DNA of 64,000 nt from Sabellastarte sp. h YS-2021 (GCA_964017235.1 OZ024940.1:29630573-29694572); one strand, 5' to 3'; shown: positions 1 through 55,800, counted from the first letter of the stretch. Numbers and translations are program-made. The notes: generated from the sequence alone by a model not told the origin.

Positions 1-599
1 AGTGGTTGCTGAGCTATAAGCAGTAGAAAATGCGCGAGCCAGCAGACCCACTCTCCCCTGAATACAAACAAGTGTACCTTGCGGGATGCTTAATAACATC
101 ATCCTTGACCTTCAGAGGAAACAGGAACAAGTTCCTTGCAGAAAGGAAAATAGCATCAGAGATGCCCGTACCCCACAGCCTAGGGAAATATTTTGAACAC
201 CATGAGATATGGAAGTACTGTATCAGTACAAAGTTCTGGATACTTTCAGAGCACTGTCAGTTATATAAAGGTCCAAACAATGTTTAAATGGAGAAAATAA
301 TGTCTAAAAGAAAGATAATGCATGTAAGGATGAAGTATTAAAACAAGATAATTCAATAACAAGATGACAGCATTAATCAGTAAACTAAAATTACAACACT
401 CTTTATCTACATCTGCATGCCGAATTATGGTTTAGATGTTTTGAATATTACCATGCATACAGAAGTGGTAATACATTCAATGAATGCTTATGTGTGGTGT
501 TGGAGCAAAATCTGTGGCTCACTTGATGAAATTCCATCTCTTACAATGGGAAGTTACAAAAGTAAAATTCTTAATAAATTCTAATATGACTTTAACAGT

Positions 600-1345
600 G
601 CTTAATCTGCATCAAAAGACAGACCCAAAGGTGCAACAAGATTTTAAAGGTCAAGGTCACTAAGACAAGGTCAAAGGTCCAATTAAGGACACACCATGAT
701 AATGCACACCTATTACCCTAAACCAATGTCCCTGCCAAGTATCAACTTCCTACACCTTACAGTTTCCGACATATAGCCAAGAAAAGATTTTATAGGTCAA
801 GGTCACCACAGCAAGGTCAAATCAAGGTCAGACCATGACGTTGCACCTACACCCCCTAACCAATGTCCCTACCTAGTATCGACTTCCTACACCTTACAGT
901 TTCCAAGATATAGTCCGGAAAAGATTTTATAGGTCAAGGTCACTACAGCAAGGTCAAATCAAGGTCAGACCATGACGTTGCACACCTACAACCCCTAACC
1001 AATGTCCCTACCAAATATCAACTTCCTACACCTTACAGTTTCCGAGATATAGCCCAGAAAAGAATTTATAGGTCAAGGTCACCACGGCAAGGTCAAAGGT
1101 CAAATCAAGGTCAGACCATGACGTTGCACCTACACCCCCTAACCAATGCCCCTAGTAAGTATCGACTTCCTACACCTCACGGTTTCTGAGATATAGCCCG
1201 GACAAGATTTTATAGGTCAAGGTCACTGTGGCAAGGTCAAATCAAGGTCAGACCATGACATTGCACACCTACACCCCCTAACCAATGTCCCTACCTAGTA
1301 TCAACTTCCTACACCTTACGGTTTCTGAGATACAGCCCGGACAAA
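600..1345. repeat. AGGTCA-rich tandem array, ~150-bp unit
   Basis: About five units with AGGTCAAGGTCAC, AAATCAAGGTCAGACCATGA, CACCCCCTAACCAATGTCCC and CTTACAGTTTCCGAGATATA. The same family with the same left flank occurs at 27545-28120, and inverted at 50640-51178, so it is a dispersed element with a tandem core. Confidence 0.88.
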
Positions 1346-2022
1346 CTTTTTCCCCATCCAGACACCATGGGTGAAAACAATACCCGGACAGCCCTTAAGG
1401 GCTGTGGGGTAACAAATCGATAAACAAGAAAATCTGTAAACAGGAAGAATATGGCTTCGATGAGATATTCCGATGGTCAGTGATGACCTTAACAGTACAA
1501 ATTTCAAGGTGAAATGTCAGCATGCTTACACAGGACATATACATCTGTCCAACATTTCACCTATAAAGACATATCCTACAAATTTCAAAAGTCTAGGTAA
1601 AAAAAAGTTTTTGTGAGAGTGGCAATGAGAAAATCTCTACACTCACTGCGGACGATGTACAACAAAGCATAACCCAATGTACCGACCAGATTATTGTTAG
1701 TAGTTCAATTTTACCTAGAGGTGGAGCCTCCCTTCCCCTTGCTGGGGTCTATGCATACCCATATACCAAGATATAATTTTATTTCTTGGTCATCATAATC
1801 AGATTCACTCTGGAAGCAATAACCTTAAAGTCAGCACAACAAGTTTATATATGGCAGGTTAACGTTACGCCAGGTGGCTTTGGGTGAAGTAACACTTTGG
1901 GGATCCTCTGCTTCCTTGGCGGAGGTTTTGCACTGTACGAGTGCTTTCTGGTTGGATTTATTCTAAAGAACAAGTAACTACAAACATGCATGACAGGAAG
2001 AAAAAATGTTATAAAAATTTCA

Positions 2023-2280
2023 TCACACAAAAAAGGACAAATTAAAAGAAAATGTAAATAAAGTCAAATATTTATAACAATAATTGACATGCAAACAGAA
2101 AATAGCTGAAATTTTAAAATGTGGGACGAAACAGCTATAAATTTTTTTTTTTAATTCCATCACATAAAAAAGACAAAATAAAAGCAAATGAAACCAAATG
2201 TTTATGAAAATAATTGACATGCAAACAGAATATAGTTGAACTTTTAAAATGTGGGACGAAAACAGCTTTACAGAACAAAT
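2023..2280. repeat. Direct duplication, ~130-bp unit x2
   Basis: TAATTGACATGCAAACAGAA and TTTTAAAATGTGGGACGAAA occur in both 2030-2150 and 2165-2275. Confidence 0.8.
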
Positions 2281-2453
2281 ATGGTGGGAAAACTATACAA
2301 CCACGTAAACTTACAGGAACTTACAGTTAACCCCAGAGGAATTGCAAGAAAACAAAAAATATTTCTACTGAAATTTCAAGATACCTTTCAGTCAATGTAT
2401 TCACCAAAGGTCTTCCGGGCAATTTAAACGACTGTAATTTCTTTTCCCATCGG

Positions 2454-2866
2454 TAGGGGTTTTGCGGTAGTACCTGTATCGTCGGTACGGTAAATAAATT
2501 ATTGCAAACCGCCATAAAGTTCAACTACTGGTATTCCGCTTATACTTCAATGTAAAGTAACTTTACTAACCTTTACATACAAGACGAATAATTATCACAA
2601 ATTTTTATGGTCAAACGTTTATTGTTACGACAGCCGTAATTAGCGACAATCGGGTGCTGCAAGGTTACGCCGTATTTCGTTGTTTAGCCAATTAAATTCA
2701 AGGAAACAGGACACATCTGTGTCATGTTGGAATATTATGTTTAACAGTATGGAAAACTCTTTGGTCATCACAGGTTTGGTTAAATAAGAGACGGTTAGCC
2801 GGTAGCCGACTGGGAAGTACAAGACGTGAAACCGGAAGGAAAAAATCCCTACCGTGACACCCCCTA
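2454..2866. mobile_element. hAT-type MITE (family 1), copy 1
   Basis: 413 bp with inverted ends TAGGGGTTTTGCGGTAG / CTACCGTGACACCCCCTA; the interior matches 45396-45784 throughout. Flanking 8-mers CCCATCGG / CCCCTCAG agree at 6 of 8 positions. Confidence 0.75.
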
Positions 2867-3267
2867 CCCCTCAGCACCCTAACATGGGCTGGGACGGAAA
2901 CGAAAATTCTTTAGGCGTAAGTTGTCTATAGCTGATGCAGGAGAGTCAAGTCTTAAGACTTGGCTCAAGACCTTTAGTGCATAGTCGGCCCCTGAAATCG
3001 AGGTAAATTGATTTTCTGGGGGGAATAAATCTATTTTCAAGTCGACATGACAAAAGAAATTCCATTTATCAGAGGTCCACTTACTGGGGTTAACTGTATT
3101 CTGTAAACTAGTAAGTCAGATTCATTACCTGGATATTTTCTTGCCTGAATTTCGGAATACAAAATGAAGAAATATTTTATAACAATTTGACTTTTTGTTT
3201 CAAGTCCCTTGGAACATAACCACAATAGTCATTACAATGATTTTATGTTTACAACATTTTTAACAGT

Positions 3268-3375
3268 CATATCATAGTGGCTACGTAAGTGGATGGAGGA
3301 GGGCAGCGCATACTGTTTGGTGCCCAGATTCCGCACTGAAAACCAGCCGACATCGGTAAGCCACTACACAGTCGC
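3268..3375 (-). repeat. SINE fragment
   Basis: GTCATATCATAGTGGCTACG, GAGGGCAGCGCATACTG and CCGACATCGGTAAGCCACTA resemble the middle of family A/B SINEs. Confidence 0.5.
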
Positions 3376-4186
3376 TGTTTTAGAGTGACATTTGAACACA
3401 CGATCTTCAATTTTATATCGCTTGTCGGTCAAAATAATTACTATTGCTTCTTGTAAACTTATAAAAAATTTCCGTCTTTGAAATGGCTGGCTTTACGACA
3501 AACAAAATGATAATATTCAACTTTACAAAGACAATAGAATCAAGAAGACTCAACTACACTTTTAATTCCTTCACTGCAAACCATAACAAAGTAGTGAGAG
3601 TTTCTCTCATCAAAAACGTTCTAAATAAAAACATGCTACCTCACTCTAACAAATAACAACAGTGTATTTAACACAAATAACCCGTTGGCCATGTTGAATT
3701 ATGTTTAGACTTTTATAGAGACAGCTGAAATGTATCACAAGTAGCTTCAATTACAAATTAAATGTTTATTACATACACAGATGAGGTTTGCCGACAGGTT
3801 GTAAGAGCAACAAGATTCGGTGATGTCTGGGACAAAATGTCCTCGGACAAAAATATAACTGGACAAAATGTACTAGAGCTAGGTCAAGAGTTACCAAGAC
3901 ATTAAAGTTTCTTCAAACAAAGTCTACCGTATCCAACAAAGATGTTAGCCAAGTATCAGGCTTAACTTTTGTTTAACAAGTTAAGCCTGAGATTTGGCTT
4001 AAGACCTTTGGTAGACACGGCCAAAGGTACTGGAGACACAAGCTTTTTCTTTTCTCGAAAGAATTTTTAAATGTACTGAGGAGTGGCCCTTTTAAAAGCT
4101 CATCAAGAAAAAAAAAAAAAAAAAAAAAGGAAAAATCAAACTTCTTGCAAAATAGGATTGGGCTAAAGTAAATCAATAAAAAATAT

Positions 4187-4192
4187 TTTATT
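4187..4192 (-). terminator. possible poly(A) signal of the ABCC1-like gene
   Basis: AATAAA on the minus strand about 225 bases beyond the stop. Another AATAAA lies only 14 bases after the stop (4397-4402). AT-rich context makes either weak evidence. Confidence 0.3.
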
Positions 4193-4415
4193 AAATACAG
4201 TTTCAGGAAGTTTTAAATGTGTCTGGAACTAATTCCATTGTTTTAGATGTCAAATATGAAATGTGAAGTAACCCTACGTTGACAAGGCACCAAAGATACT
4301 GGCTGAAGTAAAACATTCACAGCAGATAATATTAATGGACCTGATTGACACAGAGCACACAATGACTGTTGACTATATTAAGCACCCACACACACATTTA
4401 TTATCTTGAGGTCAC

Positions 4416-46724
<42,309 letters not shown>

Positions 46725-46774
46725 CTATGAATAGTACACACATGTGATAAAGGGTTAACTGAACATCTTGATTT

Positions 46775-46992
46775 GAATTTTTTTTTGTTTTGTCACGTTC
46801 AACAGCCAGGGTCATTTTGCGACAGGTGGAGGAACCAGTGCATAGTAGTTGGTCAAGATTCTGCACTGTAAACCACCAGGCCTCAGCAAGTAACTACCAA
46901 CTTTCTACCATGAAGCACACAGGCCAAGATTTGAACCGGAGACTTCAGACGTTGAAGGCAAGCACTCTAACCACTTCACCACTGAACCCCCT
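46775..46992 (-). repeat. tRNA-derived SINE, family B
   Basis: Minus-oriented: TTTTGTCACGTTCAACAGCC tail, CCAGTGCATAGTAGTTGGTC body, head AAGTGGTTAGAGTGCTTGCC on the minus strand. Just upstream of exon 2 of the transporter. Confidence 0.82.
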
Positions 46993-47282
46993 TGAACATC
47001 TTGAACACATAGTGTAGGTTATAACACGATCTATGGTATTATCTCATTTCCACAGTTCCGTGGTGTCGTAACAACTTGTAAATTCCCCTCGGATATGGCA
47101 AGTGCACATTTAGAAATGATTTGCCCTAAAATCATCCCCCTCCCCCACTTTTATTAATCTACTACTATATTTAATACAGCCAGTGAGAGGATATAACATC
47201 TATTTCAAACATTTTCCAAAAATCTGCCATGTCCTGAAAATACTCTCCGTCTTGTGTCAAATATGTCCTGAATATAAACCCA

Positions 47283-47597
47283 TGGGCCGTATTCATAAAA
47301 CAGATGAGGAAAGATAAGCAAAAAAAATTAGCTTCAATTAATCCAAAAGCTGGATGAACATTAAGGTTGGTATTCACAGGGAAGTTAAGCTAATCTTTGG
47401 ATTAACTTTAATCCACTCAACAGAAGGAATTAACTTTTGGATTAAATGTACTTGATTATGCTGCACTTCACCTAAAAATTAGCTCATCTTTGTCAAAAAT
47501 GCTGAATTTAATCCAGAGATTAGGTAAGCCATTTCTTTTGAAAAGTTTAACTAATTTTTTCGCTAAACTTAATCTGCTTTGTGAATACAGGCCCAAA
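47283..47597. mobile_element. Foldback MITE, GGGCCGTATTCA type
   Basis: Ends GGGCCGTATTCATAAA and TTTGTGAATACAGGCCC, with inner AGCTAATCTTTGGATTAA repeats. Confidence 0.7.
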
Positions 47598-49729
47598 CTT
47601 ACGCATCACATATGAACAAGTAGAAAATTGATGTAGTATGTTGTTGATTAATTAACAAATAAACATCATATTTTATATCTTTGATATAATATACAGATAA
47701 CATGCTTTATAGTCTTCCCTTTTAAGTTTTAAATTTTAACTCAAAAGAATTCTAAATCTCTACATTTGTTTACTGTCTATATGGTGGTTTACTAATTTAT
47801 TGGCCCATTAAGCAAGTAGTAAATGTGACTTCTAAATACTAATGGCACGTTTTACAATTAAATGCACATTTGATTAAAATAAAATAATGACAGTTGCTTA
47901 ACATTGGCAAATGTTTTAATATTTGATGAAAAACATGAATTGTTATTTATTTTAATGCCAAAATGCAACTACTACTTTTTGCCGAAAATACGAGTTAGTT
48001 TGAACATACGAGGATTAACCATAATTTAATGGGTATTTGTGATAGTTTTTTTTAATTTGAACACACAAGGAAAACACTAACACAGTATTGTGACAATAGA
48101 CAAATCATGTACATTCACGAGGACATAATGATTATTTTAAGTGAAGATCCAATTTTACAATTTCTCAGCACAGATTCACATGTTTAAATGACACTTGCCC
48201 AATAAGCATCATAAATATTCCTCTGACCACAAAACGTTGGCCAGTAGACTGTATCCATTGCGTCTTTTTCACTGAAAAAAATGTGTACTTTACATATCCA
48301 CAAAAAAAAACACTACGTAGTGTTATAGTGTACGTATATCTCGTAAACTATAATGACAACCCGACTTTGTACCTTAAAATGTCTCCATATCTTTAAAGAT
48401 TGCACAACTCTTTACATTATGTGGAGTGTCCTCCTTGTATTCACTGAATTTGTTTACAAAGTACTGTGGGATCGTTGACCTCCCCCCCCCCAAAACAAGC
48501 GTACTAGATAAACAAGTGTATGTACAGTTCATGAGGGTTGTTTTATGTCACCTATTCAAGGTAATGGAATAAGTATTGGCTTTCAAGTACTTACATACCT
48601 GATATATTACGTTAAACTACTTTTCGGCCCTGCTAGGCTTTTTGCCAGACGAGAAAGCGCCAAATTGATTTTGGTTCGTACTAAAGCACTAATATTTCAG
48701 GGCGGCGAAAAAAAAAAAGAAACCCCGAAACATTTGGTCAATTTAACTGCAGAACATCTAAAAGTTGATCACATTTATATTGTTAGTATTAGTGTCTGGG
48801 GATCAACAGAATGACTACCAAAATCACTACCTTAATTACCAAACCAAAATACAAGCAATCGAAGAATCCAAATGGCAACTCAAGTGTAATGCAAATACTA
48901 CACATTGAAACGAAACCATTTTTATTTATTGAATTTTGGTTTATCCCCTTTTGAACATGTTTTTGACCAAAAGCCAATAAATAATTGTTGACTCTTCTAA
49001 AAGCTATATAAGCCTAATTTACAATAAGCATAATATAAGTCTGATTTACTGTTTTAGTGGAAGGACAGTTATATCATAATGTAATAATATAATTCTGATT
49101 GGCCCATAATTCTCATGACTTTTTTAAAAGAAAGAAAAATTATCAAGGTGCTTTTGAAGTATGCTTAGAGTACATAAACTTGGTTAGATTGGTGATTGTC
49201 TTTTTCTGACAAGGCAATATTTTATTCCAAGAAATATGATAGCAACCCAAAATATAAGCAGTATTGGGAAAATTATCACTATTCTGGAAATAGCTTCCTT
49301 CACAACAGATGTGTTGTGGCATATTTTATTTTTCAAAACATCAAAGCTAAATTTGGAACATAAAAAAAATCACTTCTAATAAAAGGAAATCTCGATCAAA
49401 CCTACCAGTAACAGAAAACCAAACCCTGTTCCAGTCCTTATTTGAAAGGAGGGAGTCAAGCTACAAAACGATCAGAATATTAAAGGGGAAATGCCAATTC
49501 CAAAAATTTAATGAATTTAATGCTTTTGTGTTAAAATAAAGAGGATGAGCTAAGTATTTGTGTTGAAATGGAAGATGACTGCATGGTGCTATATGTGGGC
49601 ATTGTTTAACAGAAGGCAAGTGATTGACAGATTGTGAGCGGATCTTAGTTAATGGAATCCCATCATATAATAAAATTTGTATCTCACTAATGAAGATGAC
49701 TATATCATATGAGTGAATAGAATTACTTC

Positions 49730-49945
49730 CAGGAGGTTGTATTTATGGTTGTGTTCGTCTGTCTGCCTGTGTTCACAATAACTCCAAAAGAGGTGAACAG
49801 ATCTTCATGAAATGTTTTATATGTGTGGGACCTGATCAATGGAAGAAATGATTACATTTTTGGGAAAAGATCCAGGTCATATTCTGGATACAAAACAATC
49901 TTGAATTTTCGCAAACACCCTCTCTTCCCCCCAGTGGAGGTCTTT
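49730..49945. repeat. Dispersed repeat family E
   Basis: GGAGGTTGTATTTATGG, GAACAGATCTTCATGAAATG, AAGATCCAGGTCATATTCTG and GTGGAGGTCTTTGCTCT share order and sequence with 44790-45080. Confidence 0.6.
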
Positions 49946-50639
49946 GCTCTTCAAGCCCCTTTCTTGTTAACTGTTATATTTATTATAATTTTTATACATC
50001 ACTCATTAAAGATTAAAAATATAATATGTACTGGCTTTGCACTGGTTTAATATTGTCATCTTCATTTGTGATGTCTTTTTATTTCTATCGGTCATTCAGG
50101 ATTTCAGGTCTCCATCACCAACTTATCTTTGGTTATACAGATGATGGGTCTAAGTGGATGTAAAGGACATTTACCGGAACACTGTTGAATTCTCAATCAC
50201 TTACATCTGATTCAAGGTCAAGTCTTATTTCTAATGATAATTATGCAAGACTTTATCATTGTAACTTTCATAATGCTTGTCTGCATGTACAAATAAAGGA
50301 TGGGTAAGATATGTTGTTGATATCTGTTTAATATTTACCAATCCTCTTTCATTACATTTCTACAGGACTTGGGGAGTGCAAGCATCTGCTGAAAAGATTC
50401 TTTAACAATATGCCTTTTTTAAAATCTAAACATTTAAACATTTTGTCTTTCACTTCTTCTGTATACATTTTGGTTATATTACTGATATCAGTGGTTTTTA
50501 TCCCACATTTTAAAAAGATTTTGTGGGTATTATTTACACCCTTGGCATCCAGCCAGACAGGCAGACGGATGGCAGGACTGTTGTCCAGGATGAATCTCAG
50601 AAAAAGTGATTTATTAGGAACTTCATACTTGCTGGGGGC

Positions 50640-51178
50640 ATTATTTGCAAGGTATAGCTGTGTAACTTTATTATGTGACCTTGATTTGACCTTTGGCCTT
50701 ACCAGTTACTTTGCCATTTCAAATGTTGTCTGGGCTAGATCTCGGAAACTGTAAGATGTACCAAGTTGATACTTTGTAAGGACATTAGTTACAGGGCGGA
50801 GTGAAATGTGTGACCTTGATGTGACCCGTGACCTTGGTGTGACCTTTGAGTTGTACCCTAGCAGAATCTTTTCTTCTACTACTTTTGAAATATATTTCTG
50901 CTGTTACAAAGCTACACAGAATGTTGCCACAGATTATTATATATACTTTTACTTAATTGTACTGTCTTCATTGACAGCTATACTTCAGATTAATCAACTA
51001 GCCTTACATATTTTCTCTTTTTAAAGTGTTATTTCTCATGTAGCTTTACATAGCATACACTGTTCTGAAAGACTCCTTATCTTTGTACTTTTCCACTACC
51101 TCTACATCCTAGTGTCCAATGCTACTTCCCAAAGCTGGTGGATACAGGCATCTCTGATGCTATTATTCTGTGAGTTAC
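50640..51178. repeat. AGGTCA-rich dispersed element, inverted copy
   Basis: TGACCTTGATGTGACC and GATCTCGGAAACTGTAAGAT are the complement of the core units; GGCATCTCTGATGCTATTAT at 51149 is the complement of the left flank. Confidence 0.75.
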
Positions 51179-51235
51179 AGAGCGTGGTCACTGTTGTATA
51201 GTAGCTACCATCTCCGACCCTGTCAGATACTGGCT

Positions 51236-51395
51236 TTGATAACTGCTTGACCTTAAGTGGGGAAAGTTGGTAGTTGCTTGTGCTTGTCAGGGCCTGGTGG
51301 TTTTCAACTAGTATGCACTGGTTTCCTCCATCCCTTCAACTACCAGTCATGATGTGGCCAAAATAAGATTTTGAAAGCCACTATTTACAAATCAA
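51236..51395 (+). repeat. tRNA-derived SINE fragment, family B
   Basis: GTTGGTAGTTGCTTGTGCTT, CAACTAGTATGCACTGGTTT and a diverged tail ending in a short CAAT repeat. Confidence 0.65.
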
Positions 51396-52404
51396 TCAAT
51401 CAATCAATCAGTGATTTATGAAGAAACGCAATGATTTTGAAATTGTGGTGACAATTTAAGGGGAAAGAACTTTGTTACAGAAGAAAAATTAAATTCCACT
51501 TTTGGCATATTTGTATGCTATTTCGAAGAATCTACAAGGCCGAAAGGGGTTTTGGTCTACTAGCACGAGCCGCAAGCCAACAGAGACACGAGTAGTGCAC
51601 TGAAGCGGTTCCTCATCCATGTACTAACACAGCCCATTGCCTGTTAACTTCAGTGAAGAGACAGGCACTGCTCATGCTACGCCACAATTCATGAAAGTCC
51701 AGACAAGCAAAAAAAAGAAAATAAATGAAAAAAATGGGACCTGTAGAAGTGCAAGCCTCGCTAGAGCTCTTGCTTAGTAAACCCAACTGACTGCCAAGGT
51801 ATTGAAATATCAATTTTGTGAAACAGTGAAGTCCTGTATAAACCCTTATATATTCACCGCAGTGTTCCAGCTTTGAGATGTACATTAAATATGTGAGATT
51901 CACCATGTATACATTAGAATATTTACTTTAGAGTCAAATTGGAGAGAAAGCAATGAGTGATATTGAATTCCCTTTGGCCTTAAAAATATTTGGCCTTTAA
52001 ACATATTTAGAGATCATTTGATAAAATCTAGACTTTCACCAAGTCCTTTTGTCTTTTGTGAAATATATTGGTACTGTATGACTTTTGAAGAAACGGCCAG
52101 CCCTGACAAAAGGTTTTTTTCAGTGACTTCCCACCTTACTCCAGAATGCTTGTGGTATAATGAAGTCCTACAAGTCTCTAATCTAAATTTATAACTATTC
52201 AGGTTACTGGTGGATACAAATACAAAGACTTGGAGCAAGTCTAGATAAAATCATTTCATGTAAAACTAAATTCATTTCTCCACTATTTCTCCACAGAAGG
52301 ATTTGTTCTGCTATTTCTGTGTTTAAATTTCCAAAATTAGGGCGGTTATTTTTTTCGTGGATCAAAGCCAAGGAAAAGAACAAATGTACTGAAATATTCA
52401 CACT

Positions 52405-52410
52405 TTTATT
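52405..52410 (-). terminator. possible poly(A) signal of the Ig/GCC gene
   Basis: AATAAA on the minus strand about 250 bases after the stop; more A/T-rich candidates follow within 40 bases. The stretch 52410-52655 would be the 3' UTR. Confidence 0.35.
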
Positions 52411-52655
52411 TTGTGAAATACTACAATCATTGACAGATTTTTATTGTAAAAAAATACACAAAAGAAAAATTCCATCTAAAAATATATATGAAATTTAAAA
52501 AATACAACAAATACATTTAATGTAAATAACACAAATTTCACTTCATGAAAGCAAATCTATATGTAAATAAATATGTATACATAATATAAAAAAAAAAAAA
52601 CAAAAAAAAATGGGACTTTGAAGAAATGTTTCTTGTATACTATTGCAAAGAGATT

Positions 52656-52800
52656 TTAGTCAGAACCATTTTCCATCGGACGGGTCTGTAGCCGTTTTTG
52701 CTGTGGTCTTCCGGCCCTCGGGCCCTGAATGACACGGTTCTTCGAAACCTGCCCCAGTAGTCGTTGGTCAATCTCTAGGCTGGGGAAGATTCTTGTCTGA
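52656..52800 (-). CDS. Ig/GCC membrane protein exon 9 (C-terminus)
   Basis: 145 bp including TAA at 52656-52658, acceptor TTTGCAG. Encodes QTRIFPSLEIDQRLLGQV and a basic end (GRPQQKRLQTRPMENGSD). Only this frame is open from the acceptor to the stop, and it matches the phase left by exon 8. Confidence 0.82.
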
Positions 52801-55800
52801 CTGCAAAGAAATAAAAAACGCCTTCAAACAGAGTTAGAACTTTTTGACAGAAATTCTGTTTTGTGTGACGTCTGTCAACTTTTATTATCCACTATGAGCT
52901 ATATTTTACAGAAGTACTGAGATATGCAGACCGGTCTATATTTTTTTCATATATTCCCAATGTCACTCGCTGGGCAGAATTAGTGTTACAGATTCACCAA
53001 CGGCTGCTGATTTTTCGCTTTATATTTCCAGTGTATAGTTTCTCCAGTTACACACACGGATAGACAAACACACCCGATGACTATACCCTTACCCCAACCA
53101 CTGCCTACAACTTTCTGACTTGGGGCGGGAAGGGGGGGGGGCACGGTGGTGCAGTGGTAACACACTTGCCTCCCACCTCTGAGGTCGGCGGTTCAAACCC
53201 CAAACCGTATGTGGAAAAGTTGGTAGTTGCTTGCCGATGGTCGGTAGTTTACAGTACTGAACCTTGACCAACTGTATGTACTGGTTTCCTCCGCCCATTA
53301 AACTATCCATTGTGATATGGCCTGTACAGTGTTGAAAGCGACGTTAAAACCCAAATAAACTAAACTACAACTTTCTGACACAGCTGGTAAGACAGTAATG
53401 TTGGGGTGACAGAAGCATCCCATGAACCATAAAGACATTGATTTTTTAATCATTTTACTGGTGCCACACCCTGTATTGCCCGTATTATTATCAGCCCTCC
53501 CCCCATAATTTTTCGTTATAATCAATAAATTGCTAATATGCCGTTTGTCATGTAAACTACCTCAATTAAACCCATTAATAAGTCTAATTTGATCGTTTTA
53601 TATCCATTTTCAATGAAATTTCCCTTTATTTTAGCAGTTCTTTCTAATCTTATTACAGAGATTCCTTTACATCAGCAACACTTTACTTCTAGCTCACGTA
53701 CACTAAAATTCCAGTAATTAGATTTTTACGTCATTTTTGTTTAATATACCCAGTTGGTTTCCACTGTCATTAGACAGCCATCCCCAACTTTGTGCAAATA
53801 TTTGGTCACATCGACCATGGGCGCTTAATAGTGCAGTACCGGTGAAGTTATTAGGAAAGATAAAGTAAAATATACCCAACCTCTTGTTTCTACTTTTGAC
53901 CCTTGGTACACTGGTGGTTGTACTCGGGTGAAAGACCTCTTCCTCCAGTGAGCTGGCGCTCTGCTGTTCCGCCTCTGCCTTCCGCTGCCTCTTGCCAAAC
54001 CCCGACCACACCATCTGCGCCAGGCTGTCGAACTTGGACATCTTCCCGAGGGGGACGTACGTCTTCCCCTCCACATTTATGGGCGGATGCTTATCAAGGT
54101 AGGACCTCATACTGGGGGAGATCTTCATGCCCAGCTCCTCGCTTCTCTCTGCTTCTTGGTTTTGGATCTTCCTACGGAGGCTACAGACGAATAACAAAAT
54201 CAAGTACATGTATTAGAAAAATTATTCGACTCTGCTACAATATAATTTGGTGTTTACTGCTCTGTGATGTAATTTTTCACAACTCAAAGACAAATTCCTA
54301 AATTAACTACTGACGAGGGGATTTACCTGCAATTGGCTTCGTGTGACTGTTTGCAAAATAACTCAAAAAGTCGTGGACAGACTTCGGTGAAATTTTCAGG
54401 AAACAGACAATGGCACCAGGACCAGATGAAAAGATTCTGGCGGTGATCCAGATCACCATCTGGATCCACAAACTTTTTAAAATTATTTTTTTATCATTGC
54501 ATGCATAAAGCCATAGCAAAAGGCATTGGGCCTTGGCGGAGGCCTGCTCTCTGAGAGTGCTTATCTCACTTGAACTTGGTTTTATGTACAATCCTGTGAA
54601 TTTCTATCGCTTGTAATGTAGACTCTCACAAGCACAAGTTATTAAACTCAATATGCCTGAAATTTAGGGTAAATTCCATGTAATAGTTTATACAAACTTC
54701 AGGTCAATATTGAGGTTGTAAGTCTCCTTTAAGAGTTTATCCTTGTCATACACAGCCTGTATTTTAAACCATTGTCCTCTCAATAGGGGCCACAGAGTGG
54801 CAGAGTGGTAACACTCTCGCCTCCCACCTCTGAGGCCGGGGTTCGGTTCCTGGCACAGCCTCAAGTGGGAAAGCTGGTAGTTGCTTGCCGTTGGTCAGCA
54901 GTTTACAGTACAGAACCCTGACCAACTGTATGTACTGGTTTCCTCTGCCCTTGCAACTACCCGTCGTGATATGACCTGTACAGTGTTGAAAGCGATGTAA
55001 AACTCTAAATAAATCTAAAATCTCAATAGGAGGCTCAGTGGTGTAGCGGTTAGAGTGCTCACCTTCAACCTCTGAGGATGGTTATTTGCCGATGTCTGGT
55101 GGTTTACAGTGCAGAATCTTGACCAACTAGTATGCACTGGTTCCTCCACCCGTAAACTAACCGTCGCAATATGACCCTGGCTGTTGAACGTGACGTAAAA
55201 CAAAAAAAATCGAAATAGTCCTCTGAAATGAATTTAATGTATCACTCAGAAAACCGTGTGTTGTTAATTTTTGGGTTATAACTGACTCGTTCAATCTCAC
55301 CTATAATACATGTATCCTAGCACTCCGGTGGATACCATAAACAGCACCATCACACATGCCAACGCGGCCACCGCGCCAGTGTTCTGAGTACATTCTGTCT
55401 CCATCTGACTGGCTGACAGGTTCACACTGCCTGGAACTATAGAAACGAGGGGTCGATGAGTACAATAATACCCTTGTGTGGAACAATAATAGATAACAGA
55501 TATCTACGTCTGCAAAGGAGGTTCTAAATTCATGACTGTTTGTTTGTCTGTTAGTTAGCCGGATTACGCAAATATGGCTGGTTGGAACTTCATGAAAAAA
55601 TATCAGAACATAGGTATTGGCCCAGCTTAGATCCCATTACATTTTGAGAGTGATGTAGATCACCATCTGGATACAGAAAAAAAAAGGAATCCAGATTTTC
55701 CCATTTACTTATTATTACGTTCCTTGGCAGAGGTGTGCACTCCTCAAGTGCTCGTTTTTCTACTTGAAGCAATAATCCATTTTCTGACTTCATGGTTCTA

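Larger units (their letters stand above)
1..4415. other. 3' flank of the transporter gene
   Basis: No supported gene. AGGTCA element (about 135-1345), shared 1316-1410 fragment also seen at 38266-38360, duplication at 2023-2280, hAT MITE at 2454-2866, SINE fragment at 3268-3375, a small AGTTAAGCCTGA foldback near 3955-4020 and an A run at 4108-4128. Confidence 0.6.
46725..52655. other. Intron 1 / intergenic space between transporter and Ig/GCC gene
   Basis: Should contain the first exon and promoter of the transporter, but none could be fixed. Holds a SINE (46775-46992), a foldback MITE (47283-47597), a family E repeat (49730-49945), an inverted AGGTCA element (50640-51178) and a SINE fragment (51236-51395). 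47640-49730 and 51400-52400 are AT-rich with nothing recognised. Confidence 0.6.

Noticed and set aside
48184-48258. Candidate first exon of the transporter reading MDTVYWPTFCGQRNIYDAYW on the minus strand
   Set aside because: The Phe-Cys is attractive, but no good donor in phase 0 follows; the nearest GT sites leave the wrong phase or a poor consensus.
53138-53210. tRNA gene suggested by good A and B boxes
   Set aside because: The same sequence recurs many times with a constant 3' body and A/T tail, so it is a tRNA-derived SINE head, not a tRNA gene.
53903-54301. Plus-strand open frame of 132 residues
   Set aside because: Antisense shadow of the tail exon (53881-54180) of the Ig/GCC gene.
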